Positions 48,602 through 60,384 of a stretch of 64,000 nucleotides of DNA are shown here, one piece after another. Source of the DNA: Septoria linicola. Taxonomy: Eukaryota > Ascomycota > Dothideomycetes > Mycosphaerellales > Mycosphaerellaceae. Under the pieces are notes generated by a model that worked only from the letters and a program-made list of their open reading frames with translations, made no database searches and was not told the origin of the DNA. The position numbers were made by a program, and so were the translations under genes. The DNA is taken from the NCBI GenBank assembly GCA_024114885.1, contig CP099429.1, positions 62,001 to 126,000 of the forward strand, in the 5' to 3' direction. How positions within the stretch are numbered: position 1 is the stretch's first letter; each line of letters begins with the position of its first letter.

Positions 48602-51600
48602 TCTTTTATATATCTCTTATATAAGGTAGAGCTACCTTACAAACTCCTAAAACTATAGTCTATTCTTTAGCTTAGTAAGACTATCTACTACTATCTCTTT
48701 TATATTTATATATTCTATAGAGATAAGTCTATTCTACTAGAGCTTTCTTATAGTATTATATAAGATATTAATATATTTAGACTTATTATAAATATGTAAG
48801 TCCTTAACTAGAGTAAGAGTAGCTTAGTTATTACCTTTTAGCTAAATTAGCCTAATTCTAGTAATAGTTTCCTAGTTACTAAGGATCCTTAGTTAGTAAG
48901 AACATTCTCCTACTAACTCTAGGTATCTAAGCTCTCTTAAAAGAGTACTAAGGAACTATAACTATTTTATATATACTCCTATAGCTATATATTTAGCTTC
49001 TATTATAGATATAGCTATAGATTTCTACTTCTTACTTATCTAGGAGATTAGTATACTATAAAGGAAGAAGATATATCTAAGGATTAAGACTCTGTTAGTC
49101 TTATCTATTATATAGTCAGAGTCTATATATCTAGTAAGATAGCCTTAACTATTCCTTAAGTATCTTAGACTAAGGTCTAGGTTTGATCTTAGGTATCGAG
49201 TTAGCTTCTTTAGAGCCTTTATATGTCCTACTATTAGATTACTAATATAGGAGCTTAATCTTCTAAGAGCAAATGAAATATCTAGTCTTATAATAGTTAT
49301 AAGCTATATCTATATTCTAATAATAGATTAGTACTCCTATTTGTTATACCTTTTATTATTTAGTCTAGTAGGCTTTAGACTTTTATAGCTGTCTATTAGT
49401 AAAAGAGTTAGTAATATAGTCTCTTAACCTATTCCTATCTTAGCTAGGTTCTCTTAGATATAGTGCTTCTAGTTAAGTTTTAGCTAGCCTTACTATCTGT
49501 TTCTTATTAGTCTTATTCTAAGAATCTTATCTAGTTCTCTAAGATCTTTAATCTTAAAGACCTTACTAAGTTAGTCTTTAAACTAGAGGACATCTTCTAG
49601 TCTCTCTATAGTAATAGGTATATTATTAATATAGATTAGGATTATTAGGTCTTTCCTTTTCTTATAGATTAGAAGATATAGGTCTACTTCTAATTGTCTG
49701 AATCCTATTCCTTTTAGCTTTAATATATATAGCTAATTCTAGTCTCTTATAGCTTACTTTAGCCTATAGAGACTCCTTAGAACTTATAAGACTATACTAG
49801 TTAGTAGGTTAATACCTAGTAGTAGGATTATATAGATATCCTTATATAGGGTACTCTCTATAAATATATTATTTATATCTACTTAGTATAGAACTAGGTC
49901 CTTCTTATAGACTATAGCTATAAATCCTCTTAGAGTATCCTACCTAACTATAGAGGCAAAAGTTTCTATATAGTCTACTCTATACTTTTAGGAGAACCCT
50001 CTTATAACTAGTCTTGCCTTAAACTTTTTAATAGCTCTACTAAGCTTTCTCTTAATATTAAAGACCTATCTTAAAGTAACTAGGTTAGCTCCTTTTAGTA
50101 GGACTACTATAGTCTAGGTATTATTACTTATAAGTATATCTAGCTCCTTCTAAATAGCTTCTTACTAGAGATAACTCTACTTAGGATTACTTACTACTTC
50201 CTTATAGTTCCTTAGGATTAGAACCTCCTATTTATATATTCCTACTTCTTTAGTAGTAGAGAATATAATCTCTTTAACTTCTTCTAAGAATTCTAAGTCC
50301 TATAGAATGTCTAGGTTAATAGAGCTTATAGCTAAGAAGAAAGCCTAATACTCTAGGAGTATTTCCTTATCTAGCTAACTATTCTAATCTAGCTTAAGCC
50401 TAATTAGCTTTAGCTTCTAGTTAAATCTATTAAGTTCTTAGGATACTTTCCTCTTTCTAAGAGTTTACCTTAGAGCTATCTACTTATAATCTATCTCTAT
50501 AGTTTCTTAGGTAGAATTCTTAGATTCTTTCTTAACTTTCCTTTAGTCTAGGAATTTTCTATACTCTCCTATATCTTCTAGTAGAGGTAGAAGTTATATA
50601 AAGAGTTTCTTTCCTTCCTAAACCTATACTAATAGCTAAGGAGGAGGAGGCTTCTACTAGCCTAGACTAGGAGTACCTAGGGTACTCCTACTAGCTTATA
50701 GAGTAGGCTAGCTAATAGTTCTTAGCCTTCTAATAGGTCTTTTTTCTAGAGCTAAACTAGAGAGATTCTTAATCTTAATATTTAAGTCTAATTCTCTACC
50801 TAGCTTATTTTTAAAGAAGATTATATTAGTATACTACTTAATAGCCTTTATATCTAGCTCCTAGAACTTCTATACCTTTACTATATTATTATAGTATCTA
50901 ATAAACATAGTATTCTTTCCTCTATTTATTAGTTTATTACTCCTTGCCTACTAAGGCTATACTCTTATATCTATATATACTATAGCTCTATATCTCTATA
51001 CTTTAAGGTAGGAGACTATTAGTTTGATCCTATTAAAAGCTTTATTAGATAAGAGCTTGAATCTCTTAATATTAGGTCTATTTAGGAGCTTGTTCCTTAT
51101 ATATACCTATACTTTAAGGGCTTCTAGCTAAAACTTAATAGGTATCTTACTTTCTTTAAGTATTACTCTAATAGAGGCCTCTAATATTTAGATAGACCTT
51201 TTAACTACTCTATTCTAGAGTAAATTATAGGCCTTAGTTAGCTTAAGAGTAATTCTAAAGTCCTTCTTCTACTATTTAATTAAAGTAGTAATCTCTCTAG
51301 TATTATTAGCTCTTATAGACTTAAGGAGTGCTACTAACTACCTTTCTACCTTAATCCTCTAGTTCTAAAGAGTAGTTAGTATATCTAATCTAGCTTTAAG
51401 TAGAAATGCCTATTTCTTTCTTAAGAAATTATTAATAATCTTAAGCTACTATATAAAACCTTTTACTAATAATAGTAATAGTCTATAAATATCTACTAAT
51501 ATAAGGGCTAATCTTTTAGGTCTTCTCTTAATAGACTTGCCTAGGTGTTTCTTTATCTTACCTATTATATAGATCCTATACTTATACTCTTCCTAGTTAG

Positions 51601-53382
51601 GAATTAGAATTCTTTCCTTTAGGTTAGTAACTTTATAAAGGTTTAAGAGTAACCCTCTTCTAAAGTATATAAATCTTCTATACTATAGCTCCTACTATTT
51701 CAGATCCTTCTCTAATAGGGTAGTATAGGTATTGTTAACCTCTATAGGATTATATAGTAAGTAATATAACTTTTCCTATAAGAGAGGTAATATCTTACTA
51801 ATAAATAGAATACCTCTAACTAGCTTAGTCTTTATAACTATTTAGCTATCTAGAGAGGTAAGAGTGAAAGTAGGCTTCTAGACTCTAAATTGCTTACTAA
51901 ACTAATCTTATAATATAAGATTTACTCTAAGATTAGGAACAAATAGTACTTTATTAAGTAGAACTTCTCCTTCTAAGATTCCCTTTATCTATACTAGCCT
52001 AGAGTAGGTTATATAGAGGTATCCTCCTTCTACCTTAATCTATACTTTCTTCCTTAGTAGCTTTACTAATCTAAAGAAGGATAGTTAGTTAGTTATATAG
52101 AATAAGGTATAGGAATCTAAGAGCTATTCTTAGAGTAACAACTTGCCTTTAGCCTTAATTATAGAATAGGCCAACTTATCTTAGTTATTATCTTCTAATA
52201 GGGAATTATTATTACTTCTAGAACTAGAGTAAGTTCTAGAATTAGAACTAGAACTAGACTCCTAGGCTAAAAATCCTTTTTTTAGAAGCTTTCTAGACTT
52301 TTCTATCTTCTAAAGCTACTTGCCTATTTTCTAGATAACCTTCTTTAGCTTATTATATAATAATAACTTATAGATAGCTTTCTTAATATATCTAGTATTC
52401 CTTAGTAAAAAGGATCTTCTAACCCTCTCTCTAAAGAATAATCCCTAAGGGTCCTTCTAGTTCTTAGTACTATTTCTCTACTAGGATAGTTTCTTAGTAG
52501 TAGAAAGGTTAGGACAATCCTTTAACTAGTGCTTCTCTTTCTTATAGAGCTAGTATATTAGTAGAGACTTTCCTTAGTAGAGCTACTTAGAATAGAATAT
52601 AGCTAAACCTATATCTATCTTATCTAGATTGTCTCTTACCTCTTAGGACTTAAGTAGAAGGAGAATAGTATCTATATCTAAGGATAGTTAGGTTATAATA
52701 GTATCCTTAGCTGCTTAGTATAATATAGGTAGAGACTATAGAAGATGTTTTAGCCTTTTCTCTTAGCTCTAGTAGTAAGCTTCCTAAGGATCAATCTTAG
52801 TAATCCTCTTACCTAGGCCTCTAAGGTATCTCTATACTTTCCTAATTGTCTTATTAAGTAATATCCTAAAGGTAATAAACTACTTAATTAGGCCTATAGT
52901 ATAGGACTTTAGGACTCTATTATACTTGTTCTAGAGAATCACCTATATCTTAGCTACTAGTATAGTAATATACTATATCTCTAGCTCTATCTTATTATCT
53001 TTACTAATACTATATCTAATACTAAACCTATATACTATATTGTCTTTTAAGAAGTATTAATTCTAAGTAATATATATCTGGAGACTAGTGTTCTACTAAA
53101 CTATATATAGGTTCCCTCTAATAATTAGTTAGCTAATTGCCTAGAACTAGTCCTTCCCTTCTAGCTTGTCTATCTATAGCTTGAACTATCTCTTCTAGTT
53201 AGTTCTATCTAGGATTAGAATCCTTTAACTCTTCTTGTCCTCTTAGTCTATTATAGAAATAGGTAAATAGAATAAATAATTAGTAGAATACTTTAGACTA
53301 GCTAAGGATTCTAGAGAAGAGTAATTTCTTATAGTAAGGAGACTAGCTCTAAGGGATAGGGATTCCTCGTATTTAGGAAATT
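48602..53382 (-). pseudogene. Copia-3 gag-pol polyprotein, RIP-damaged
   Basis: It has the same architecture as Copia-2 on the opposite strand. The zinc knuckle at about 52508-52557 is better kept: LYKKEKH.LKDCPNL retains the His and the last Cys of the CCHC pattern. RT at about 49618-49641 reads YINNI. RNase H lies near 48980-49130. Fewer stops than in Gypsy or Copia-1, but still unable to make a protein. Confidence 0.85.
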
Positions 53383-53697
53383 ACTAAGACTCAGATCTTT
53401 CTCTCTTAGTAGAGTTTCTATTACTAGGTAGTAGGAAGGCTAAGTAGCCTCTTCTAACTCTAGTAATACTAGGTATAATAGTAGAGAACTAGGCAGGTAT
53501 TAATAAAGTAGAAACATACTACTATCTTATAGAGATCTTTACTAACTTATATACTACTAGGTACAAACTAGCTTCGTTAGTAATATAGTTAGGGAAACTT
53601 CTAGGCCCTAAATGTTTTCTATAAACTATAAGGGATATAAGTAACCTATACTAACATAGGTTACTCCTATTTAGTACACAAACCTAGGCTTATAACC

Positions 53698-53974
53698 TAT
53701 TAAAAGTAGAGGGCGTGTTATATACTATATAATGTTAAGGAGGGTATAGCGTAGTAAAGAAGAATAGAGGATTAATCTTAAACTAACTTATATATATAGT
53801 ATAGTAGTAATATACTAGGAACTAAATACAAAGTTGATTAAGTTAGTTATCTAAGAAGAGAAGAAAGAGAAGCAAGATATACCTCTTACTAAGCCTTAGG
53901 TAGATGCCTTAGGCATCTAGAACTATACTTAAATATCTATATCTAGACTAACTATCTAGGATATATTCTTAATA
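53698..53974 (-). repeat. Copia-3 5' LTR
   Basis: This 277-bp LTR begins TATTAAAAGTAGAGG and ends ATTCTTAATA in plus orientation, followed by GGACC. The leader just inside (about 53640-53697) keeps TTAGTACACAAACC, where older copies read TTAGTATATTAACC. Confidence 0.92.
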
Positions 53975-55474
53975 GGACCGTCGATACTAGCTACCTTATT
54001 CGCTATCCTCTATTAGCTCGCTCTTAGCGTTAATAAACGATCTATATTTTTAAGATTAATCTTCCTATAGCGCTACTCTAATACTCCTATTAATACGAAT
54101 AGCTTTAGTAGTTCCTTGTCCTAGTAGTACTATATCTTTTCTATACCTAGACGAGGCGTTCTATAGTATATAATACTAGTCTTTAGATCTCTATATATCA
54201 AGCTCTTAGTCTCGAACTACTATAGGTACTCGTAGTTTATAGCTATATAGCCTTCGAGCCTATATATCTAATAACCTGAAATCTTTAGAGCGATTACTAT
54301 ATAGGCCTTAATTATTAACCCGTTATCTATCGTAGCTAAGTTAATCGAAATCTTCTAGCTATAAGTAGGCCTTAGAATATATAAATAGTCGTAATCGTAA
54401 GACTTCGCCTACTATCCTATTAACGAGCGTAGTAGCTACGAGCCTCTTTCTTCGAGTCGACGAATTATAGTAATTACGAGGTCTTATATACTAGCGGTAA
54501 TATTATCGACGCTTACCGGTTTATAGCTCTTACGAACTACCGTTTCTCTAGCCTTGAACTTAGAGTTTAGCCTTAGGGCGGACTTCTTTACTACTTCGTA
54601 TAACTACTAGATATCTCTACCGCCTTCGTTATATACTTCTAATTTAAAGTCCTTATTACTATTAATCTAACGCTAGGCTATCTTTAAGAGCTTACTATAA
54701 TCTAAGTTACTATTATTAAGGTCTAACCTAAGATAGGCCTAGAGTCTCTTACTAAAACGAAATAGTAGGCCTCGTATAAATAGAAGAGTACGAGAACGCT
54801 CGTCTATATACGAAGTAGGTATAGTATTAGAGTAGAGTATAAACTACCTTAAGTACTCTAAGAGATTATTATTCTCGCTATAGTTAACCTTATAAAGGTT
54901 CTCTATATAGCGGTAGTTTCTAAGTATATATATATTATTATACTTTTAGTATTCCTTAATAATCGACTCTTTGAACTTAGCGTAGTCTCGGTCGTAGAAA
55001 CTATCAAGGCGCTAGTATCGTCTACGTTAGATAACCGTAACCTAAGTAAGTAACTTCTCGTAAAGCTATTTATTATTATTAATAAGTAAGATAGCGTAGT
55101 TCCTATATAGTACTTTAAAACGCTTAATATACTCGGTTACGTTCTCTCTATTAAAGAAGAGATTCTAGTCCGAGCTAGGTAGTAGCGGAACCTAAGCGAC
55201 AATTACCTTCTAGCTTTAGATTACTTAGATAGTCTCTATAAGTAGCTAGAACTATACTATAGATAGTCTACCTCCTAAGTTCGATCCTTAAAAGATATTA
55301 GTATTAGGGTTAAGGTTAGTACCTCCTTAGTCCTTCGCTTCTATAGACATATCGTTATCTAGTAGAGAGAATAAAGTAAAAGTAGATAGTAGCTTTACTA
55401 GAGATCTTCGAATTTACTTATTAAGTTAGTTAGATAAACTACTCTCTAGTATTTCAGGCTAGCTAGTAGACGCT
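53975..55474 (-). pseudogene. Gypsy-2 gag, main part
   Basis: It resumes Gypsy-2 after Copia-3 and matches Gypsy-1 16741-18240. The minus-strand frame contains the gag structural segment seen in Gypsy-1, interrupted by RIP stops. Position 55474 is the approximate upstream limit. The leader with the palindrome at 55551-55576 follows. Confidence 0.72.
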
Positions 55475-56289
55475 AATTTACTTATAGAGCTTGTTCGAAG
55501 GTGTTCTAAGAGTATATTATACTCTCCTTAATTAGGTTTTTAAATAAAATATAGTTATCGTTTAAAACGATAACTAAAAAACAAGGGTCTAAAATTTTCT
55601 TAGCTATTAGAAGGTAAACGTTAAACTTTTCTTTATAATACTAGAGCTATATTAATTATACTTAATAAGTAAGGCATGTCGTGTCGTATAGTTCGACTAT
55701 TTATAGCTAGGCGCGTCCGTCTTACTTATTCGAGTAATTCGCTATATAACTATAGTAGTATAATATTACGTTAGCCTATACTATATACTAGGTCCGAGGC
55801 CTTAGGCGTAATTAGTATCCTTAGCTAAATAATTAGCGTCTAACGCCGTACTAGGGCTTATTCTAAGCGATCTATATACTAGAGGATACGAGATTACCTA
55901 GACGGGTCTAGCCTATCCTATAGCCTCTACGCTATCTAAACGAGAGCGTTTTCACGCTAAACTAGAGTCTAATCGAAGACTATTATAGGTATAAAGACCC
56001 TAAGTAAATCTCTAATATAGTAAGTCGCCTTACTATCTATCCGACAATTACTAAATAGATCTATACTAAGAGGTACTAGAGGTTTCTAACTTTTCTAGAT
56101 TAGAGCGATATCTATATTCTAGAGGCTTCTATATTATTATAGCTCTTTAAGTCGCCTCTTACGTAGGCTTCTTTTAGGCCTCTTATTAATATTTATAGTA
56201 CGTTAGTTCTCGCTTTAAGGCTACTATCTGCCCTCTACGCTTCTAGTCCTAGTATAAGAGAGAAGAGATAGCCCTATCTTCGGCTCTAT

Positions 56290-56568
56290 TAATAGATAAT
56301 AACTACCCTAATACTAACCCCTAGGCAGGTATAAGAGTAGTCGCTATAGAACAAGACCTATTCGGAGAGTAATAGTCTTATAATACGTTAATTAAATAGT
56401 AGTAACGAGCTTAAAATAGTAGCTCTAGGACTAAGAGCCTTATACTAGGACCGTAGGACATTAAATTAATTAAGTAGAGTAAACATTACTATCTTAGAAA
56501 CGAGCTACTACCTTACTTTTATACTAAAACTACTAAGTACGGTATATAGGTAGGCCTTTACCTTACTA
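56290..56568 (-). repeat. Gypsy-2 5' LTR
   Basis: This 279-bp LTR is followed by TTAT and then by Copia sequence that continues the fragment ending at 30724. Confidence 0.93.
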
Positions 56569-57694
56569 TTATCTTATTAAGTAATATCCTATATATAATA
56601 AACTACTTAATTAGATCTATAGTATAGGACTTTAGGACTCTATTATACTTATTCTAGAGAACTACCTATATCTTAGCTATAAATATAGTAATATACTATA
56701 TCTCTAGCTCTATCTTATTATCTTTACTAATACTATATCTAATACTAAACCTATATACTATATTATCCTTTAAGAAGTATTAATTCTAAGTAATATATAT
56801 CTAGAGATTAGTAGCTTACTAGATTATATATAGGTTCTCTTCTATAATTAGTTAGTTAATTACCTAGAACTAGTTCTTTATTTCTAGCTTATCTATCTAT
56901 AGCCTAAACTATTTCTTCTAGTTAGTTCTATCTAGGGTTAGAATCCTTTAGCTTCTCTTATCCTCTTAGTCTATTATAGAAATAGATAAATAGAATAAAT
57001 AATTAATAGAATACTTTAGACTAGCTAAGGATTCTAGAGAAGAGTAATTTCTTATAGTAGAGAGGCTAGCTCTAAAAGATAGAGATTCCTCGTATAAAGG
57101 AAATTACTAAGACTTAGATCTCTCTCTCTTAGTTAAGTTTCTACTACTAGATAGTAGGAAAGCTAGATAGCTCTTCTAACTCTAGTAATACTAGGTACTA
57201 TAGTAGAGAACTAGGTAGGTATTAATAAAGTAGTTATATACTACTATCTTATAGAGATCTTTACTAACTTATATACTACTAGGTATAAACTAGCTTCGTT
57301 AGTAATATAGTTAGAGAAACTTCTAGGCTCTAAATATTTTCTTTAAACTATAAGAGATATAAGTAACCTATACTAATATAGGTTACTCCTATTTAGTATA
57401 TTAACCTAGGCTTATAACCTATTAAAAGTAGAGAGCGTTAGATACTATATAATATTAAGAAGAGTATAGCGTAGTAAAGAAGAATAGAGAATTAATCTTA
57501 AACTATCTTATATATATAGTATAGTAGTAATATACTAGGAACTAAATATAAAGTTAATTAAGTTAGTTATCTAAGAAGAGAAGAAGAAGAAGTAAGATAT
57601 ACCTCTTACTAAGCCTTAGGTAGATATCTTAGATATCTAGAACTATACTTAAATATCTATATCTAACCTAACTATCTAGGATATATTCTTAATA
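56569..57694 (-). mobile_element. Copia-1b fragment with 5' LTR
   Basis: It continues 30591-30724 across Gypsy-2 and matches Copia-3 52849-53974: gag N-terminal part, leader, and the LTR at 57420-57694. It is nearly free of CA/TG and lacks ORFs. It is the outermost datable insertion in the nest. The LTR is followed by GATAA as possible target duplication, but its partner is not in the window. Confidence 0.87.
57420..57694 (-). repeat. Copia-1b 5' LTR
   Basis: This 275-bp LTR, TATTAAAAG...TTCTTAATA in plus orientation, belongs to the older sequence type (GAGAGCGTTAGATAC near its start). The second half of the Copia-2 5' LTR resembles it. Confidence 0.9.
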
Positions 57695-57952
57695 GATAAT
57701 ATTATAAATAGATATAAAGTATTATAGATAGGCTATATAGATACTATATTACTATATAGATAATTTTAATAGAATATAGCTTTAAGGCTTAAGAAAGAAT
57801 CTAAGTCTTTTTAATAAGAATAGAAAAGAGAAGACTTCTCTATAAGTAGATTAGATAATCTAGTTATATAATAATATATATAACTCTAAGATTAGTTAGA
57901 TCCTATATTACTAGACTATACTTATAATATTATATCTATTTATAATATTATC
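57695..57952. repeat. 258-bp stretch with perfect 23-bp terminal inverted repeats
   Basis: Positions 57695-57717 (starting GATAATATTATAAATAG) are the exact reverse complement of 57930-57952. The similarity continues inward with gaps. This suggests a small non-autonomous element (MITE-like or foldback) or a terminal repeat of another transposon. The left end coincides with the end of the Copia LTR, so part may lie outside the window. No coding capacity. Confidence 0.45.
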
Positions 57953-58410
57953 TACTATTACTACTACTACCTACTTATAATAACTATAGCTAGTTTAGTT
58001 TCTAGAAACCTATTACTTAGGCTCTAGTAATATAGTAATAGTAAGTCTAGATAACTTACTTACTAAATAGCTTATTAGCTTCTATAGTTAATAGAGGCTT
58101 TAAGTATTTAATAGATATATAAGATCTTCTATAAAGCTAATACTTCTAATACTATTAGACTTCTTAGTCTTAGCTATATAGAGTCTTTTAGACTATCTAT
58201 ATACCTTTATATATTATATACTACGAGACGAGAAGCTTATCGCTTAGCTCTAGATTATATAGTACTCTAGGTTCGTAAAAGATATATAATAGAGAGCGAA
58301 CTATCGATCGTAAGACTCGCGCTCTAAGCGGCTAGAACTTACGCGTGCTACTAGATTCTATGTTCTAGATATATCTATATAGAGAGCGACCGGCGCCGTA
58401 ATTAAGCTTT
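57953..58410. other. RIP-affected sequence up to the composition boundary
   Basis: AT-rich, CA/TG-poor sequence with no frame and no match to the Copia, Gypsy or hAT elements here. CG content rises after 58200, and ordinary composition begins at about 58390-58430. Confidence 0.6.
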
Positions 58411-60384
58411 TGAATTATTTGCCTACTCCTCTTGATCCCGCTACTACGACCGCGTAGCTCCGCCGCGCGGATCTTCTATCTCTCCCACGAAGAGCACTTG
58501 CTACTAACCTCCTCTAGACCGAGCTCAGCCTCTCGATTGATCAACTCGCTCTCGATACAGTATCGAAGAGAGCGATATCTTGATTATGCGCGGCTAAATT
58601 TCGAGTGCTGTAGGCAAGCGCATAGTAGTAGACTCCAAACAACAAGACAGTAAGCCAGCTGCTGTTTGTAGCACCTGTCTTCGATTCGGCAAAGATCTGG
58701 AACCAGATAGACATTGGCCATCCGGGACTGTCCCTTATCATGTAGCTTCATTCACTACCGTGATCTGAATAACACAGGCGAGATGTTGAGGCAATCTCGC
58801 AACGAATGAGCAAGTCCCCACGTCGCCGCTACTGGCCAGGTCTACACTCTATCGTCGACAAGCATGGCGGTGCAATCACCGCTCGTCACAGACTTTGATA
58901 AGGCTAGCGTCAAGAACTCACCCTTGCTGATAGTGTTCCTGGGGCCCTGCACAATCGAGTGTCAATCTTACGCCTCCATACTCAATGTGATGCCAGCGCC
59001 GACGGCCTTCGCTTGCAGACACATCAGCTGTCGAAGTACTCAGACTACGAATTTGACCGTTGATTGAGTAACGGGCCCTTGAGCTACGCGGTGGAGCTTC
59101 TATAACATAACAAGAATTAATGCAACATCGTCGAGGTACAGAATTGTAGATACGATGACTGACCATATTGGTTGGTAGCCTGTGTCCTCATACGTTCTCA
59201 TCCCCAGCCCGCGGCAATTCTACAAAGCTACCAATTGGAGTAAACCTTGGGAGAAGTTTGAGGGCTTGGGAGCCCTAGACTATAACCTTCTCGAACTCTT
59301 GCCCGTCGCGTCGCATGATCGAATGACAGAGCGAGAGGAAAGCATGCGAATTACGTGCGATCCCAGCACGAACTCTATGTAGACAGCTCGTGAAGCATGA
59401 CACCATGTTCAGCGAATCTTGCAATATGTTGCTACAGGGCCCATATACCGTCTGCTGCCGCAACAGACAACGATATGCCTGCGTCAGATGCCTGTCGGAT
59501 GCCAAATCCGTGCCACGAGCGCGATTTCGTAGCTGCACTCGCTCGCATGCTTTCGAACTGTGCTTCATGTATCATTCTCCCACGCCACAAGAGTTTCCGC
59601 AAAGGACCATTCCCGACGTCGGACTTACTCACCTCGTCGGCTTGGTAGGAGGACGTATCTGTAGTAGATTAGGCAGGACTGTCATTAGAGTAGAGCTGGG
59701 AGGCTTTTGGCCATCGCTAATACTCCAGCTATGATCGAACAATTGAAAGTCCTGATCAGATACCTTTCTTTCGAAGATGAGTCTTTACCTTGCATCAACA
59801 ATCAGGCTGAAGCGGAAAGTATTGCCTCAAACAAGCTACCTTCTCAAGCTTCTATCCCCGCATGGAACCTTGCACGTCACCTCATACTCTGACTAGCGTT
59901 TTCTCCGCATGGCACGCGTGGAGAAGCGAGCCTGCACACACCTTTGGGTGCACTACGGACATGTCTCCCACGCCTGGGCGGCTGTTATCACCAGTCACAA
60001 TGTCAAGGTTCAGAGAGCAGAGTACTCTCGATGATAACACGCCCTAGTCGCAGCCAGCCACCAATGCTTGCGCACTCTACTCCTTAGCCCTGCTCATGCA
60101 CACCTCTCCACCAGCCTAGGCTACAATGGATCTATGCGTCTACTATCATGAAATGAGCAAGAACGACGGCAGGGATTGTAGCGCGTGGCAAGGACTTTTG
60201 CCACCAACACAGCAGCCTGTCGATGGGCTCGATAGAGTATGCCAGGTGCTCGACGCGTTAGCCGCTCAGTGGATATCAATGCTGCCTCACCCTCAGAGAA
60301 CGTACGCCAAAAGGGCTCGACAGCGCGGTGTTGCAAATTCTTACTCGCATCGGATCTTCAACCCATCTTTTGGGTTTCATCACG
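58411..60384. other. non-coding stretch of ordinary composition
   Basis: Composition returns to normal, with CA and TG common. Short overlapping frames occur on both strands (the longest is 114 codons at 59390-59734), but none has a recognisable domain, a consistent neighbour or a clear splice model. The last few hundred bases should contain the promoter and 5' UTR of the secreted-protein gene, though I cannot point to a convincing TATA box. Confidence 0.5.

Larger units (their letters stand above)
47678..53974 (-). mobile_element. Copia-3, complete LTR retrotransposon, 6,297 bp
   Basis: It is inserted in Gypsy-2 gag with a perfect 5-bp duplication GGACC (47673-47677, 53975-53979). LTRs are 277 bp each (47678-47954, 53698-53974) and differ only by a handful of transitions. 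It is the inverse of Copia-2: position p there corresponds to 90932 minus p here. It retains the most CA/TG of all elements in the window and looks like the youngest or least-cycled insertion. It served as reference for the Copia-1 fragments. Confidence 0.94.
30725..56568 (-). mobile_element. Gypsy LTR retrotransposon copy 2, with two nested Copia elements
   Basis: LTRs are at 30725-31004 and 56290-56568, flanked by TTAT on both sides (30721-30724, 56569-56572). Total length is 25,844 bp. Removing Copia-2 and Copia-3 with one target duplication each leaves 13,241 bp, one base from Gypsy-1. Order and sense match Gypsy-1: extra frame 31530-34370, pol broken at 36957/43254, gag broken at 47677/53975. 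Substitutions relative to Gypsy-1 are overwhelmingly transitions of RIP type. Confidence 0.93.

Noticed and set aside
58205..58335. Possible tRNA gene (GGTTCGTAA-like box B)
   Set aside because: No box A at proper distance and no cloverleaf could be drawn.
1..58410. A regional centromere or a Starship giant element
   Set aside because: An AT-rich RIP block would fit a centromere, but nothing in sequence alone shows it. No tyrosine-recombinase captain gene was seen, and the whole block resolves into nested LTR and hAT elements.
59390..59734. 114-codon plus-strand frame and its overlapping neighbours at 58432-60047
   Set aside because: Several frames overlap on both strands, none has a domain, and composition in this stretch allows such lengths by chance.
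60328..60384. Upstream ATG of the secreted-protein gene as start
   Set aside because: It would put 19 residues before a clear signal peptide. The ATG at 60385 gives a normal secretory N-terminus.
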